64,000 bases of DNA from an uncultured Ignavibacteria bacterium (GCA_937873695.1 CALMYL010000008.1:299369-363368); one strand, 5' to 3'; shown: positions 7,556 to 17,694, numbered from the stretch's first letter. The notes: generated from the sequence alone by a model not told the origin. Program-made: numbers and translations.

Positions 7556-10500
7556 TCAAAAATCAGCGCCAATTGATATCATATACCTCGGCTGTGAAAA
7601 TTTCTGCATATCGTACGTCCATGCAATATCAAGCTTCATCGGGAAGTAAAGGAAGAATAGCCTTGTTCCTATACCCATGCTCAGCAGAAGGTCTTTTGTC
7701 TGAAAACCATTAACATTCTGGAAAAGCTGAAGCTTCTTGTTATCGCTCCATACTGAACCCGCGTCTGCGAACAGAACTCCCTGTATATTCTGGAATCCGA
7801 AGGGCAGCAAACCAAGTATTAAGTACCTGAAAAGAGGGAAACGGAACTCCGCATTCATAAGTGCGAATTTACTTCCGGATCTGGTGTTGTAATTGTATCC
7901 TCTCAGCGGCATCACTGGTGTAGAAAATGCAAAATCCTGAATTTCCTCGATCGGGAGCTCATCATTTTGTATTTCATAGTTGATCCAGCTTTCCGTTCCG
8001 CCAATGTAAAAGCGCTGGGGATTCTTACCGAAGCTGTACCCGCCATTAAGCCTTAGTACAAATGTATAATCATCTGCCAGATCAAAGTATGTTCTGTAAT
8101 CACCAATAGCACTGAAAAAGCTCACACCGTTTGAACCGATCTTTGGAGTTCCGAGAAGAGTAATATTATATCTTGTACCCTTTATAGGAGCTGTATAACC
8201 CCATAGAGTATTATCATGGACATAGCTTATGGCCGGCATAACAAAATCGAGTTTTTGCGTAGGTTCCAGGGGATTATCCATATTCTCTTTTGTAAGATGA
8301 TTATATGACAAAGCTCCGTCTATCCTGTTGAATTTACTGAGCGGATATGAAACAGAGAGATCAGTGCCCACAGTTCTGTACCTGTATAACTGAGAATTCC
8401 CAAGGGTTGGACCGATCAGCAAAAATCTGGCTGAATGATAAGCCGAAATGCCGTAGTCAATTCTTTTTGGCAGGTAATAATAGGCGAATGCGTAATCACT
8501 GTTTTTCAGGTCAAGTACGGCGCTTAGCGCGGCATATATTCTGTGATCGCCTGTTACATCGCTGAATGCCATTTGTATCAAACCCTGGACGCCGTAGAAA
8601 CTGCTGTAATTTGCGTTGCTGTATACAAGGTCAGGCGAGAATTTTATCTTATAATTATTAACTTTGTAACTTCCGTCAGGATTTGTGTTATCAGTGATCT
8701 GGAATTTACTCTTGTTCTTTTCCTTAAGCTTCAGTCTCTGGGATGGTGTCTGCTTTATGGTATCAGTTTTATCCGGGTCCAGATTAAGTGAAACTTCATT
8801 GCCATAAATTGACTTTGTTGAGTCTGATGTTAAACTGCTGTCATTCAGATTGGTTCCGCTGGAGTCAAGTGTGAAATATTCTTTTGTACCATTCGTATCA
8901 CTCACTATATTAAGAAGTGAATCAGCTATTGTTTTCATTGAATCGGCAAATGTTTTTTCACGATTAAACTCATCAACCCTTTTCTGAACAAAAGGTGTGT
9001 TTGGCAGTTCTTTCATCCCCAGGTCAATATCAAAGGGATTATCAAGATAAAATATGTCATATCCGCCTCTGTTAAGCGAGGTGAATGCAAGTCTCTTGCC
9101 GTCTGCTGAAAGTGATAGAAGAGAGATAGGATCAATTGAGTTGGTAATTGGTCTTTCTTCTCCTGATTCCAGGTCCCGCAGCCAGATATTATCAATTCCG
9201 TTTCGGTCTGATACATACAGAACCTTTTTGCCGTCAGCTGAGCTTACAACACTTGATTCATTTGCGTGTTTATCTTCGGTGAACCTTGTAAGAGTTTTTG
9301 TTTCTACATCATATACATAAAGATCTTTATCCTTATAGTCATAGTCGTTCATATCAAAATCTGCAGGGATCTCATTCAGGTTAGTATATATGCCCCTATC
9401 CGATGAAAAGAAAATTTTCTTTCCATCTCTTGACCATTTGGGATCAATATCAGAAAATAGATCATTAGTCACGCGTTCTAATCTCTTCAGTTTAAGGTCA
9501 TATATCCAAATATCAGATTGTCTGGAATTATCACCCCTTAATACCAACGAATTATTGACAGGATTCCAGTCAACTGAAAATATCCCGTCAAATTCAATTG
9601 GCAATTCCTGTTCATCGCCGCTTTCCGCGTCAATAATATAAATAGCGTCCTTTGCTCCGCTCTTTACTGATATAGCTATTTTTTTACCATTAGGAGACCA
9701 GCATAAACCGGGTGTAAGAAGGTGCAATTCCTCAAAATCCGCAGTCTGATTTCCGCCTATCAGTTTCTTAATTATTCTGCCAGACTTTATATCAGCTATA
9801 TAAACGCTGAAGTAATCATCACGATTTGATATGAAAACAACCTTATCGCCTTTCGGTGAAATAGAAGGGGCAGTATTATAAAAACCATCTCCCTGTCTTG
9901 AATCAGTCAGGCGCATCGCAAAATCGTTGAGCTCCTGCCTTGTGTTTATATCAGGCCAGTATGTTTGTTTAAGCGATTTGTGCCATTTTTCTGAAAGTTT
10001 TTCGATGCCAAGATTGTAAACATCAATAAAACCTTCGTCAACATCACCAAGAGCCTTAATTTGAATCATCAGGTCGCCGATTTTTTCCTTTCCGTACTCA
10101 TCGGCAAGCCATGAAAAGAAACTCTGTCCGCCGCGGTATGAAAGATAGCCGTCTATATAATCAAGCTGCGGAAGATATTCGTAAATTACCGCATCACGGA
10201 TGAACATATCATTTGCCTTATCCATGCCGCCAAGCGACTGGTATTCAGCCATTCCTTCACTGAACCATCCCGGAAATTGTAAAGCGATATTCTGGGAAAT
10301 TATGTTCTGTATCGATCCGCCGTAGTAAAGGTCGTTCATATATGCATGCAGCAGCTCGTGATGAATAACATGCCGGAATTTGTCATAGTCACCTTCAAAA
10401 GGTACAACTATTCTGTTTTTAAACAACTCCGTAACTCCCCCAATACCTTCTGAAAGATACTCATCAACAGCATTATTCTGCTGGAATTCATTATGTGAAT

Positions 10501-10798
10501 TGAATACAAGTATTGGTATTCTGTTTTTAATGCCATAGCCAATATTGTTTTCAAGGCTTACCAATGAGCTTTCAGCAGCAACTGCTGTAAACTGCGCTAT
10601 GAATTCACCGCCCTGGTTGAAATATACATCAAAATGCTGCGACTGCAGGTACTTCCAGTCAAATACTTTGTACTGCACCTTATTTTGACCAAACTGAGAG
10701 AACACATTTTGTGATACCGCCAAAAAAAGAAATGCGGCAAAAAATGATCTTATCAATAATCCGGGGCTCGAGATCTTAATTAACTTCATTATTTCCAT
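7556..10798 (-). CDS. Exported gluzincin peptidase-like / TolB-type propeller / outer-membrane barrel fusion
   Basis: A 1080-residue exported protein with three parts. After a signal peptide (about 1-34) comes a peptidase-MA-like domain: zinc motif HELLH at 147-151 and a second glutamate motif WFSEGMAEY around 178-186, the gluzincin arrangement. Residues ~310-600 hold repeated PD40/TolB-like blades, each ending in patterns such as SPKGDKVVFISNRDDYFSVY or SADGKKVLYVSDRNGIDNIW. After a Ser/Thr/Asp-rich linker (~610-690), the last ~380 residues form a BamA-like (surface antigen) barrel with MPLRGYNYNTRSGSKF and a C-terminal strand ending in F. So an outer-membrane barrel seems to carry a periplasmic propeller and protease. 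Proteolysis is inferred from motifs. ATG at 10789 is an alternative start. Confidence 0.85.
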   Translation of the reverse strand: MEIMKLIKISSPGLLIRSFFAAFLFLAVSQNVFSQFGQNKVQYKVFDWKYLQSQHFDVYFNQGGEFIAQFTAVAAESSLVSLENNIGYGIKNRIPILVFNSHNEFQQNNAVDEYLSEGIGGVTELFKNRIVVPFEGDYDKFRHVIHHELLHAYMNDLYYGGSIQNIISQNIALQFPGWFSEGMAEYQSLGGMDKANDMFIRDAVIYEYLPQLDYIDGYLSYRGGQSFFSWLADEYGKEKIGDLMIQIKALGDVDEGFIDVYNLGIEKLSEKWHKSLKQTYWPDINTRQELNDFAMRLTDSRQGDGFYNTAPSISPKGDKVVFISNRDDYFSVYIADIKSGRIIKKLIGGNQTADFEELHLLTPGLCWSPNGKKIAISVKSGAKDAIYIIDAESGDEQELPIEFDGIFSVDWNPVNNSLVLRGDNSRQSDIWIYDLKLKRLERVTNDLFSDIDPKWSRDGKKIFFSSDRGIYTNLNEIPADFDMNDYDYKDKDLYVYDVETKTLTRFTEDKHANESSVVSSADGKKVLYVSDRNGIDNIWLRDLESGEERPITNSIDPISLLSLSADGKRLAFTSLNRGGYDIFYLDNPFDIDLGMKELPNTPFVQKRVDEFNREKTFADSMKTIADSLLNIVSDTNGTKEYFTLDSSGTNLNDSSLTSDSTKSIYGNEVSLNLDPDKTDTIKQTPSQRLKLKEKNKSKFQITDNTNPDGSYKVNNYKIKFSPDLVYSNANYSSFYGVQGLIQMAFSDVTGDHRIYAALSAVLDLKNSDYAFAYYYLPKRIDYGISAYHSARFLLIGPTLGNSQLYRYRTVGTDLSVSYPLSKFNRIDGALSYNHLTKENMDNPLEPTQKLDFVMPAISYVHDNTLWGYTAPIKGTRYNITLLGTPKIGSNGVSFFSAIGDYRTYFDLADDYTFVLRLNGGYSFGKNPQRFYIGGTESWINYEIQNDELPIEEIQDFAFSTPVMPLRGYNYNTRSGSKFALMNAEFRFPLFRYLILGLLPFGFQNIQGVLFADAGSVWSDNKKLQLFQNVNGFQTKDLLLSMGIGTRLFFLYFPMKLDIAWTYDMQKFSQPRYMISIGADF

Positions 10799-10941
10799 TT
10801 AGTTTGGTTAATATTATTAATTATTTTGATAAAAAAACATATAAATAGTAGAAAACATTAATTTTGGTGTATTGGGTTACCTAAAATCCCCAGGTCACAC
10901 CTTTTGTTTTAACGCTTCTCTTTTAAAAAGGGAGACGGAAT

Positions 10942-13488
10942 TCAAAATCTCGCGTTCACCCCTATAGTAGGTAATATGGGGAACTGCCCTATTGGTTTCA
11001 ACTGAACCTGCAAATTATCATCAATGAAGAAATCATAGCCAATAACATTCTGGCGGTTATATACATTTATTACATCTAAGTAGAATCCCCAATCAATTCC
11101 CCAAAACTTAGTGTATGCAGTTGCCCTTATATCAAGCCTGTGATAAAGAGGCTTTTTATCTGCGAATTTGTTACCTTCTCCTCCGAAGTCAAAATCAAAC
11201 TGAACAAGATTCAGTATCGGAAGTACAGCCAGCGAGTCTCCTACAACTCTTGGACGGATACCTTTTGGCAGAGTGACAGGGAAGTTTGATGAATAATTAA
11301 AACGCGCGCCAAGCTCAAGCCAGCTTAAAATTTTGTAATTTGCAACCAGGTTTATTGAGTGCCGCTGGTCATATCTGAAAGGAGTGACCTCACCATCACG
11401 GTTACGGTTTGCGAAACTCAGAGAATAACTTAACCACCCTGAAAATTTAGAGCTCGGATTGACCGATTTCTTTTCTAAGTAGAGCTCAAAACCATATGAA
11501 TAACCGCTTGCCCCGTTAACTGGTGTTGCCGTAACTGAATCGTATGGCAGTTTCTCTGCACTTCGGTACCAATTATCCGGGTTGCGTAAATAATCAGGAT
11601 CGTTATTGCCGGGGTCATACCTGTAAAATTCATAGCGGAAGCCTGTGAGTTTTTCCTGTACTATGAGATTTGTAAACTTCTTGTAATATGTTTCGAATTT
11701 TACAAGCAGATCATTAGAGAGCCACCTTTCAGCGCCTAGTATATAATGCAAAGAGCGTTCTGCTTCCAGATTTTTCGCCTTATCTTCAGTCAGATCAAAA
11801 AATATCTGGGCGTCTATCAATTTTTCGTAGCCGGGTGACTGGTAATAAATACCCGTCCCTGCTCGGATAGTTGTTACTTTATCAATTGCATAAGATAAAT
11901 TTATGCGAGGCGAAAGGTAAGCTTTTTTATTTATGGCAAAATAGTCCATTCTTAATCCGTATTGAGCGTACAGCTTATCAGATATTTTTAGCCTGTCCTG
12001 TGCATAAACATTTGCCCGGTAATAATCTTTCCCGTCCAGCTGCCCGTTCGAAATTGCGCTGAAATTAGGATTGTTCTGTACTATCGCCCTGAGACGTTCA
12101 TCAAGGTCCAGAGTAAACGAAAGGTCAGTGCGAAGAATATCAATTCCCGTTCCGATCTCAGTTTTGTGACCCTCTGAAAGGAATATGGTATTGTTTTGAA
12201 TTGAATATTTGCGGAATGTGTACTGTGACTTGAACCCTATACCCAGAAAAAGACCCAAAGCCCTTAAACTATCACGTACTTCGGGAGTGTATGTCTCTCT
12301 ATCAAGCACCGGGTCAAGCAGTTCGCCGCCAAACTGTGCATCTCCTTTGTTTCGGTACCATGATAGTGTTGTTTTGGTAAGGAAACTGGTATTTGGGGCG
12401 TAGTGCCACGCAAAGCCAAGAACATCGTTTGAAGACTGGTCACGTACAGAAACAGAATCTTCAAGTTCTTTTGATTCACCCGGGATAATGTTTACACCAT
12501 CACGGGAGTATATGCCGTTTACTATGAATTTGTGATCTTTGAACGGCCCGAAAGTCAGCTTCCCCTGAATATCCTCAAAAGAGGGGAATGACGCACTTTC
12601 ATCTATCAACCCTGATTTTTTGGCGAATGGTCCGAGTATCAGGTCATAGTAGCTCCTCCTGGTCGAAACTATCCATGAACCGGGTATGTTTTTGAACGGC
12701 ATCCTGCCGCTGAACACCAGATTTGCGTTCGCGATATTGACGTTAGTCTGTCCTGTGAAATATTTTGTCTTGCTGCCTTCCCGGTTTGAGACTTCAAGTA
12801 CCGCAGAGAGCCTATCACCATACTTCGAAGGAAACCCCCCTGTTATCAGGTTTATATCATCAAGTGTTTCAGGGTTGAACATGCTGAACACACCGTACAA
12901 TCTGTATGGATTAAATATTTCGATGTTATCCATAACTATCAGGTTTTGGTCAGGACCCGAACCGCGCACTATGAGCTGTGATGAAAAATCATTTGGAGCG
13001 CTTACCCCAGGCAGCGTCTGCAGTGAACGCAATACATCTTCGCCAACGCCAGGAATTACCCGTGTTGTTTTCGGAGAAAGGTTCTGGAGGCTGATACGCA
13101 TATCGTTTTGCGCCTGACGGAAACGTTCAGAAACTACATCAATTTCTTCTGTGGAGTAGCTTTCATCATCAAGAATAATATCCAGGGTAATGGTATCATT
13201 GACGTAAACATTAATCTTCTTCCGCTCCGCTGATTTATACCCTATAAGTTCAGCCTTTAGGTTATATACACCAGGCAAAAGATCAGGAAAAAAATACTTA
13301 CCTGAAGAATCTGTTTCAGTCCCGGTTTCTTTGGTATTCTCTGAAGTAAGAACAATTATCACTCCTTCTACGGGAGTATCATCCGGCTTTGTGATGGTGC
13401 CCTTGATCACAGACCTGTTTTGCGAATATATTTGGATATTACTTAAGAGCAGTAACAGTAACAGTATTCCGGAAAGTTTTATCTTCAT
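10942..13488 (-). CDS. TonB-dependent outer-membrane receptor with carboxypeptidase-regulatory-like N-terminal domain
   Basis: An 848-residue receptor for energised uptake across the outer membrane; the ligand is unknown. Residues 1-22 are a signal peptide. Residues ~27-112 form a CarboxypepD_reg-like beta-sandwich (GTITKPDDTPVEGVIIVLTS). The plug follows (~115-240, with GVGEDVLRSLQTLPGV and LIVRGSGPDQNLIVMDNIEI), then a 22-strand-type barrel rich in Tyr and Asn, ending in NARF. No SusD partner is adjacent, so glycan uptake is not indicated. Energy could come from the ExbB/ExbD genes at 26-28 kb, which is inference. Confidence 0.92.
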   Translation of the reverse strand: MKIKLSGILLLLLLLSNIQIYSQNRSVIKGTITKPDDTPVEGVIIVLTSENTKETGTETDSSGKYFFPDLLPGVYNLKAELIGYKSAERKKINVYVNDTITLDIILDDESYSTEEIDVVSERFRQAQNDMRISLQNLSPKTTRVIPGVGEDVLRSLQTLPGVSAPNDFSSQLIVRGSGPDQNLIVMDNIEIFNPYRLYGVFSMFNPETLDDINLITGGFPSKYGDRLSAVLEVSNREGSKTKYFTGQTNVNIANANLVFSGRMPFKNIPGSWIVSTRRSYYDLILGPFAKKSGLIDESASFPSFEDIQGKLTFGPFKDHKFIVNGIYSRDGVNIIPGESKELEDSVSVRDQSSNDVLGFAWHYAPNTSFLTKTTLSWYRNKGDAQFGGELLDPVLDRETYTPEVRDSLRALGLFLGIGFKSQYTFRKYSIQNNTIFLSEGHKTEIGTGIDILRTDLSFTLDLDERLRAIVQNNPNFSAISNGQLDGKDYYRANVYAQDRLKISDKLYAQYGLRMDYFAINKKAYLSPRINLSYAIDKVTTIRAGTGIYYQSPGYEKLIDAQIFFDLTEDKAKNLEAERSLHYILGAERWLSNDLLVKFETYYKKFTNLIVQEKLTGFRYEFYRYDPGNNDPDYLRNPDNWYRSAEKLPYDSVTATPVNGASGYSYGFELYLEKKSVNPSSKFSGWLSYSLSFANRNRDGEVTPFRYDQRHSINLVANYKILSWLELGARFNYSSNFPVTLPKGIRPRVVGDSLAVLPILNLVQFDFDFGGEGNKFADKKPLYHRLDIRATAYTKFWGIDWGFYLDVINVYNRQNVIGYDFFIDDNLQVQLKPIGQFPILPTIGVNARF

Positions 13489-13886
13489 ATTAAGTTACAA
13501 CCTGTAAAAGCCTGAGCTGTTTCGCCCGCTTCAAAAATTACTTAATCCTTATTCCATGTTCCAAAAAAGACTGAAAAAGCCTGATTCGGAATATATGTAT
13601 ATGAATGAATTGTTAATTATAACAATTTTAAAGAAGTTGTATAAGTTCCTCTTTTTGTACTTAATACACAAAATTAAACAAAATTTACTAAATAATAAGT
13701 AAATTAATGTAAATATTCGATTTGCTGTAATGTTTATATTAACTTGCGATTCATTTGAAAATATTACAAATTTGAAAATTCTACTTATTAACCTACAGAC
13801 TGACAATAGCTTTTAAGACAGACCTAACCGAGTTTAATTTGTACTGAAGCTATAGTAATAGTTTTTGTTAAAGGGGAAGCATATAA
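13489..13886. other. 398-bp AT-rich gap between divergent genes, no gene seen
   Basis: Very AT-rich DNA between the TonB receptor (minus) and the AAA protein (plus). It must hold promoters for both. On the minus strand TAATTTTG (plus positions 13669-13676) matches the -7 consensus, but no TTG is correctly spaced. No convincing ORF or RNA is visible. Confidence 0.5.
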
Positions 13887-14444
13887 ATGCGGAGAAACAA
13901 TTATTATATTTTGACTGGTGCTATGGGAGGCGGGAAATCGACCATTCTCAAATCACTCATTGAGCATGGTTATACTTGCATGCCCGAGCCAGCCAGGCAG
14001 ATTTTGAAGGAACAAAGATCGTCAGGGAAAGAAGGTACACCCGATAAAGATCCTGCGCGGTTCAATGAATTGATGCTCGAAAAAATGATCATGGATTATG
14101 TAAATAATCAGGTAAATGATGAAATTATTATCTTCGATAGGGGAATACCAGATGTTATTGCTTATGCGGAACTGCTTAATACGGATGGATACGCAGCGCT
14201 TAAGGCTGCAAATGAATACAAATATAACAATAGTGTATTTATGTTTAGTGCGTGGAAAGAAATTTATGCTAATGATGAAGAACGCAGGATGAGTTTTGAA
14301 CTTTCTGCACATTTCGAATTTCATGTCAGGAAAGTATATGCAGAACTTGGATATGAGATCATTGATGTACCGTTGGTTCCGGTTTCTGAGCGTGTTGAAT
14401 TTTTAAAGAAATTCATTGGCCAAATCCAATATGAATTAGAATGA
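13887..14444 (+). CDS. AAA_28-type ATPase (NadR/Ttd14-like P-loop protein)
   Basis: A 185-residue P-loop protein. Walker A is GAMGGGKST at residues 11-19, and IIIFDRGIPDVIAYAEL supplies a kinase-like Walker B/lid region, as in the AAA_28 group related to NadR-type nucleoside kinases. Its middle part contains EPARQILKEQ, a conserved feature of this group. Small-molecule kinase or GTP-binding roles have been proposed for relatives; the substrate is unknown. AAAGGGGAAG just upstream can serve as ribosome-binding site. Flanked by gaps on both sides, so it is probably monocistronic. Confidence 0.8.
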   Translation: MRRNNYYILTGAMGGGKSTILKSLIEHGYTCMPEPARQILKEQRSSGKEGTPDKDPARFNELMLEKMIMDYVNNQVNDEIIIFDRGIPDVIAYAELLNTDGYAALKAANEYKYNNSVFMFSAWKEIYANDEERRMSFELSAHFEFHVRKVYAELGYEIIDVPLVPVSERVEFLKKFIGQIQYELE

Positions 14445-14628
14445 AAAGGTTCGTCACTCAACATTAACTCCTGAAGATTCACTCCTGATGCCATTGTTTA
14501 TTAATTCTTTTAGTGGGGTTAATGTAAAGCGATCTTACTTAAAAAAGTGAACTATTTCAAAATATCTTTTGTTATTTATTCAGAAGTGACAAAACAGCAG
14601 AACATTTACTGTAAACTTTATTAAATTA

Positions 14629-15054
14629 TTGAGTTCATTGAAGATATCAAAAATTGATTCCAGCAATTATCTTAAAGGGCTGATGCTTCTGATAAGAAAA
14701 GATCATCAGGTTACGGAGATAGAAGCTATATTGATAAAACGTATTGGCAAATCATTAGGTTTTGAATCAGAGTTCTGTGAAAGAACGATAAGTGAAATCC
14801 TGCATAATAAATTCGTTGAAGATACCCCTCCGGTATTTTCTGAAAAAGAACTTGCTGGAAAATTCATCAGGGACGGGCTTGCGGTAATTTTTTCAGATAA
14901 TATACTCCATCCAGCTGAAGAAAACTGGCTTATTGCCACCGCTGAAAAGAACGGAATTGAAGTATCGGAATATTATGAGATCAAAAACAGTTTTTTAAAC
15001 TCAAATCAGAAATTACAGAAACTGGAAGTAGATGACCTGATTGTAAGCCAATAA
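14629..15054 (+). CDS. TerB-like small helical protein
   Basis: A 141-residue cytoplasmic protein that appears all-helical. The pattern LLIRKDHQVTEIEAILIKRIGK followed later by DNILHPAEENWLIATAEKNGI (broken by about 65 residues) resembles TerB/tellurite-resistance-like folds, where acidic loops bind metal. The match is by eye and weak. The start is TTG at 14629 or the TTG three codons later. No terZ/terD partners are nearby. Confidence 0.6.
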   Translation: MSSLKISKIDSSNYLKGLMLLIRKDHQVTEIEAILIKRIGKSLGFESEFCERTISEILHNKFVEDTPPVFSEKELAGKFIRDGLAVIFSDNILHPAEENWLIATAEKNGIEVSEYYEIKNSFLNSNQKLQKLEVDDLIVSQ

Positions 15055-15198
15055 AGCCGTTATTGGACTGTAGTTTTCTCCCTGTTTTTTGGTGAAAAAT
15101 CCCCGGATTATCGGTCTGTTGTTATCCATTCATTTGTGAACCCTTTCATTTATATAAAATGTTTATTATTATGTAAATACATAATCAAAACCATAGAT

Positions 15199-16263
15199 AT
15201 GAACGATAAGAAAAAACTTGCGCAATTCATACTGCTAATGGCAATAACTTTCCTTATGATATATATCTGCTGGCTGATGATAAAGCCGCTTGTGTCCGTT
15301 CTGTTGTGGTCATCAATTCTGGTGATAATATTTTTCCCGTTATATAAAAAACTTATATCAAAAATAAAGAATCACACCATTTGTGCAATAATTACTATCC
15401 TTGCATCTCTTCTGATATTTATAATTCCATTAACCCTTATTTCAGCGGCGGTAGTAAATGAGCTGGCCGGAATTGCAGCAACTACAGTTAACAATGTACA
15501 GGAAATGATTAAACATCCCGAAAGCGGGCAATTGAAATATGTGTATGATATTATCAGCCAATATGTGAATCTGGAAGAGATCGTTAAATCAGAAGAACTT
15601 AAAAGCATCGCAGGCAGGCTCAGCGAAACAGCCCTGCAGGCTTCCTGGTATGTGCTTGGTGGTGTAGCCGGAACACTTGTTAGCATTTTCTTTGCCATTT
15701 TTACTATGTTCTATTTGTTCCGCGATGGTGAAAAAATTGTTTCTGATCTTCCCGATATTTTACCGCTTGATAACGACCAGGCAAGAGAACTTATTAAAAG
15801 CACCAGCGATCTTATCAGTGCTACTATTCGCGGATCTTTGATGGTTGCCCTGATGCAGGGGGTACTGGCGGGCCTTATGTTCTGGATACTCGGAATCCCC
15901 AGTTACCTGGTGCTTGGAATGGTAACAATGATATTTGCACTCATACCGACGGGCGGAACGGCATTTGTAACTGGTCCGGTTATAATAATACTTGCCCTTA
16001 CCGGCGAATACTGGAAGGCGGGCATTTTACTTGTATATGCTTCACTTGTTATAGGTATGGTCGATAACTTCCTGCTGCCCCGTTTGATAAAGCAGAAAGC
16101 AAAGATGAATGAGTTGTTTGTTTTCTTTTCAGTAATTGGGGGAATACAGCTCTTCGGTATACTTGGTTTGTTCTTAGGTCCGATAATACTTGCAATAGCA
16201 ATCGGACTCCTGACAGTATTTAAAGGCGGAAAGATAAATAAAGAGCAAATTACGGTGCAATAA
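15199..16263 (+). CDS. AI-2E family (PF01594) membrane transporter
   Basis: About 354 residues with roughly eight membrane helices in the AI-2E arrangement: two N-terminal pairs, a cytoplasmic helical region (about 115-175), a helix near 180-205 ending in FYLFRDGEK, then the conserved C-terminal block with MFWILGIPSYLVLG, IFALIPTGG and VDNFLLPRLIKQKAKMNELFVF (within about residues 290-315). Members include TqsA (autoinducer-2 export) and Na+/H+ antiporters; the cargo here is unknown. The ATG at 15199 is preferred to the longer frame from 15136. Its last codon and stop merge into a heptamer repeat tract. Confidence 0.88.
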   Translation: MNDKKKLAQFILLMAITFLMIYICWLMIKPLVSVLLWSSILVIIFFPLYKKLISKIKNHTICAIITILASLLIFIIPLTLISAAVVNELAGIAATTVNNVQEMIKHPESGQLKYVYDIISQYVNLEEIVKSEELKSIAGRLSETALQASWYVLGGVAGTLVSIFFAIFTMFYLFRDGEKIVSDLPDILPLDNDQARELIKSTSDLISATIRGSLMVALMQGVLAGLMFWILGIPSYLVLGMVTMIFALIPTGGTAFVTGPVIIILALTGEYWKAGILLVYASLVIGMVDNFLLPRLIKQKAKMNELFVFFSVIGGIQLFGILGLFLGPIILAIAIGLLTVFKGGKINKEQITVQ

Positions 16264-16298
16264 ACAATGAACAATGAGCAATGAGCAATAAACAATAA
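16257..16298. repeat. Degenerate heptamer tract (CAATGAR type), six units
   Basis: Six consecutive 7-bp units: GCAATAA, ACAATGA, ACAATGA, GCAATGA, GCAATAA, ACAATAA. The first unit contains the last sense codon and the TAA stop of the transporter gene, so the tract begins in coding DNA. One of four such tracts in the window, each placed at a stop codon. Confidence 0.85.
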
Positions 16299-16312
16299 GT
16301 GAAAATAGCATC

Positions 16313-16597
16313 TTATTTTTTTGTGATGTAACGGGATCTATCCACTTTGCTGTGAGCAAATGTATGTTTTGATGTCAGCTTATCGGTTTTTTTGGTATTT
16401 TTGTTTACCGCAAGACCCATATTGCTCATATGTTTTGATATGTTTTTATCATCCCCGGTTTTATCCTTTATAAATTGCTCCATTGCCGAAGTTGGATTAT
16501 TACTGACTGTTTCTGCTGCCATTGCTGATTTTATGGGATTCTTTTCTGAAGCTGTAGTTTCTTTTTTTGTTTTCATGGGTTTTTTAAGTATTTCCAT
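16313..16597 (-). CDS. Small Lys-rich hypothetical protein
   Basis: A 94-residue polar protein rich in Lys, Thr, Ser and Asn, with no signal peptide, membrane helix or Cys. It is preceded by GGGAG eight bases before the ATG at 16597, which supports translation. The N-terminus (MEILKKPMKTKKETTASEK) is strongly basic and the whole chain is probably disordered. No family recognised. An overlapping plus-strand frame (16392-16616) is less likely because it lacks a ribosome-binding site. Confidence 0.5.
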   Translation of the reverse strand: MEILKKPMKTKKETTASEKNPIKSAMAAETVSNNPTSAMEQFIKDKTGDDKNISKHMSNMGLAVNKNTKKTDKLTSKHTFAHSKVDRSRYITKK

Positions 16598-16634
16598 CAA
16601 TATACTCCCATTTTAAATGCAATACTATATAAAA

Positions 16635-16663
16635 AAAAGACGGCCAAATATGGTCGTCTTTTT
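16635..16663 (-). terminator. Intrinsic terminator of the peptide-ABC ATPase gene
   Basis: Read on the minus strand, an 11-bp stem AAAAGACGACC/GGCCGTCTTTT with one wobble pair is followed by a run of Ts. It lies 24 bp past the stop of the ATPase gene. Confidence 0.8.
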
Positions 16664-16686
16664 GTTAATTATAATTTCAATTTGCC

Positions 16687-17694
16687 TTACGCTGCCTTCA
16701 CATCCTTTGTGGGATAGCTTTCAGGATAAAGCAGGCATTTCACTTCATGAGTTGTCTGGTTATGTGATGCAAGCAATGGCCTTATATGTTCACACTCGCC
16801 CTTTATGATTTTGGGGCAGCGCGGATGGAAATAACATCCTGTAGGCACATTTGCAGGTGATGGCACATCACCTGTTAAAATTATCCTCTTGCGCTTTTGT
16901 TTGGGGTCAGGTATAGGCACCGCTGAAAGCAATGCTTCTGAATAAGGATGCAGTGTTTTTGAATACAGTTCATTGCAATCCGATATTTCAACTATCTGTC
17001 CAAGATACATTACTGCTACTCTGTCACTGATATGCTCAACGACCGATAGATCATGAGAAATGAATAAATAAGTTAAATCTAATTCCTTCTGCAGGTCCTG
17101 CAGCAGGTTTATGATCTGTGACTGAATGGATACATCAAGCGCTGAAACAGGTTCATCACAAACAATGAATTTTGGCTGTACCGAAAGCGCGCGCGCAATA
17201 CCTATTCTCTGCCTCTGTCCGCCTGAAAATTCATGCGGGTACCTTCTGGCATGGAGGCGGGAAAGTCCGACTTTTTCAAGAAGGTCCATAACCATCGTTT
17301 CAGCTTTTTCGCCTTCTGCAATTTCATGATATTTCAATATCTCCGTTATCATGCCGCCTACAGTCATTCGTGGATTAAGCGATGAATACGGGTCCTGGAA
17401 AATGATCTGCATATCCTTGCGCAGCTTTTTCAGCGCATTGGCATCCATGGCGGTAACATCATCGCCATCAAATACAACCTTGCCGCCTGTCGGCTCTATG
17501 AGCCTGAGCAGGGTTCTGCCAATAGTTGTTTTCCCGCAGCCTGATTCACCCACCAAACCAAGTGTTTCACCCTTGTTAATTTTGAAAGATACATCATCGA
17601 CGGCTTTTACATAGCCAACAGTCTTTGAAAGCAGCCCTTTTTTAATTGGGAAGTACTTCTTGAGGTTCTCAACATTCAGCAGAATTTCCGGCAT
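16687..17694 (-). CDS. Oligopeptide/dipeptide ABC transporter ATP-binding protein (OppF/DppF type)
   Basis: A 335-residue cytoplasmic ATPase that powers peptide import. It shows Walker [11 protein letters not shown]-loop [14 protein letters not shown], signature [15 protein letters not shown], Walker [13 protein letters not shown] and the H-loop FISHDLSVV. The C-terminal oligo_HPY extension contains GCYFHPRCP with cysteines. Usually this subunit pairs with OppD and is encoded with permeases, but no permease, binding protein or OppD lies next to it here; the partner genes must be elsewhere. A terminator follows directly. Confidence 0.92.
   Translation of the reverse strand: MPEILLNVENLKKYFPIKKGLLSKTVGYVKAVDDVSFKINKGETLGLVGESGCGKTTIGRTLLRLIEPTGGKVVFDGDDVTAMDANALKKLRKDMQIIFQDPYSSLNPRMTVGGMITEILKYHEIAEGEKAETMVMDLLEKVGLSRLHARRYPHEFSGGQRQRIGIARALSVQPKFIVCDEPVSALDVSIQSQIINLLQDLQKELDLTYLFISHDLSVVEHISDRVAVMYLGQIVEISDCNELYSKTLHPYSEALLSAVPIPDPKQKRKRIILTGDVPSPANVPTGCYFHPRCPKIIKGECEHIRPLLASHNQTTHEVKCLLYPESYPTKDVKAA

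Noticed and set aside
16392-16616. Plus-strand frame opposite the small Lys-rich gene
   Set aside because: No ribosome-binding site, and the minus-strand frame has GGGAG at proper distance. The Phe/Leu/Ser content is what a Lys-rich antisense gives.
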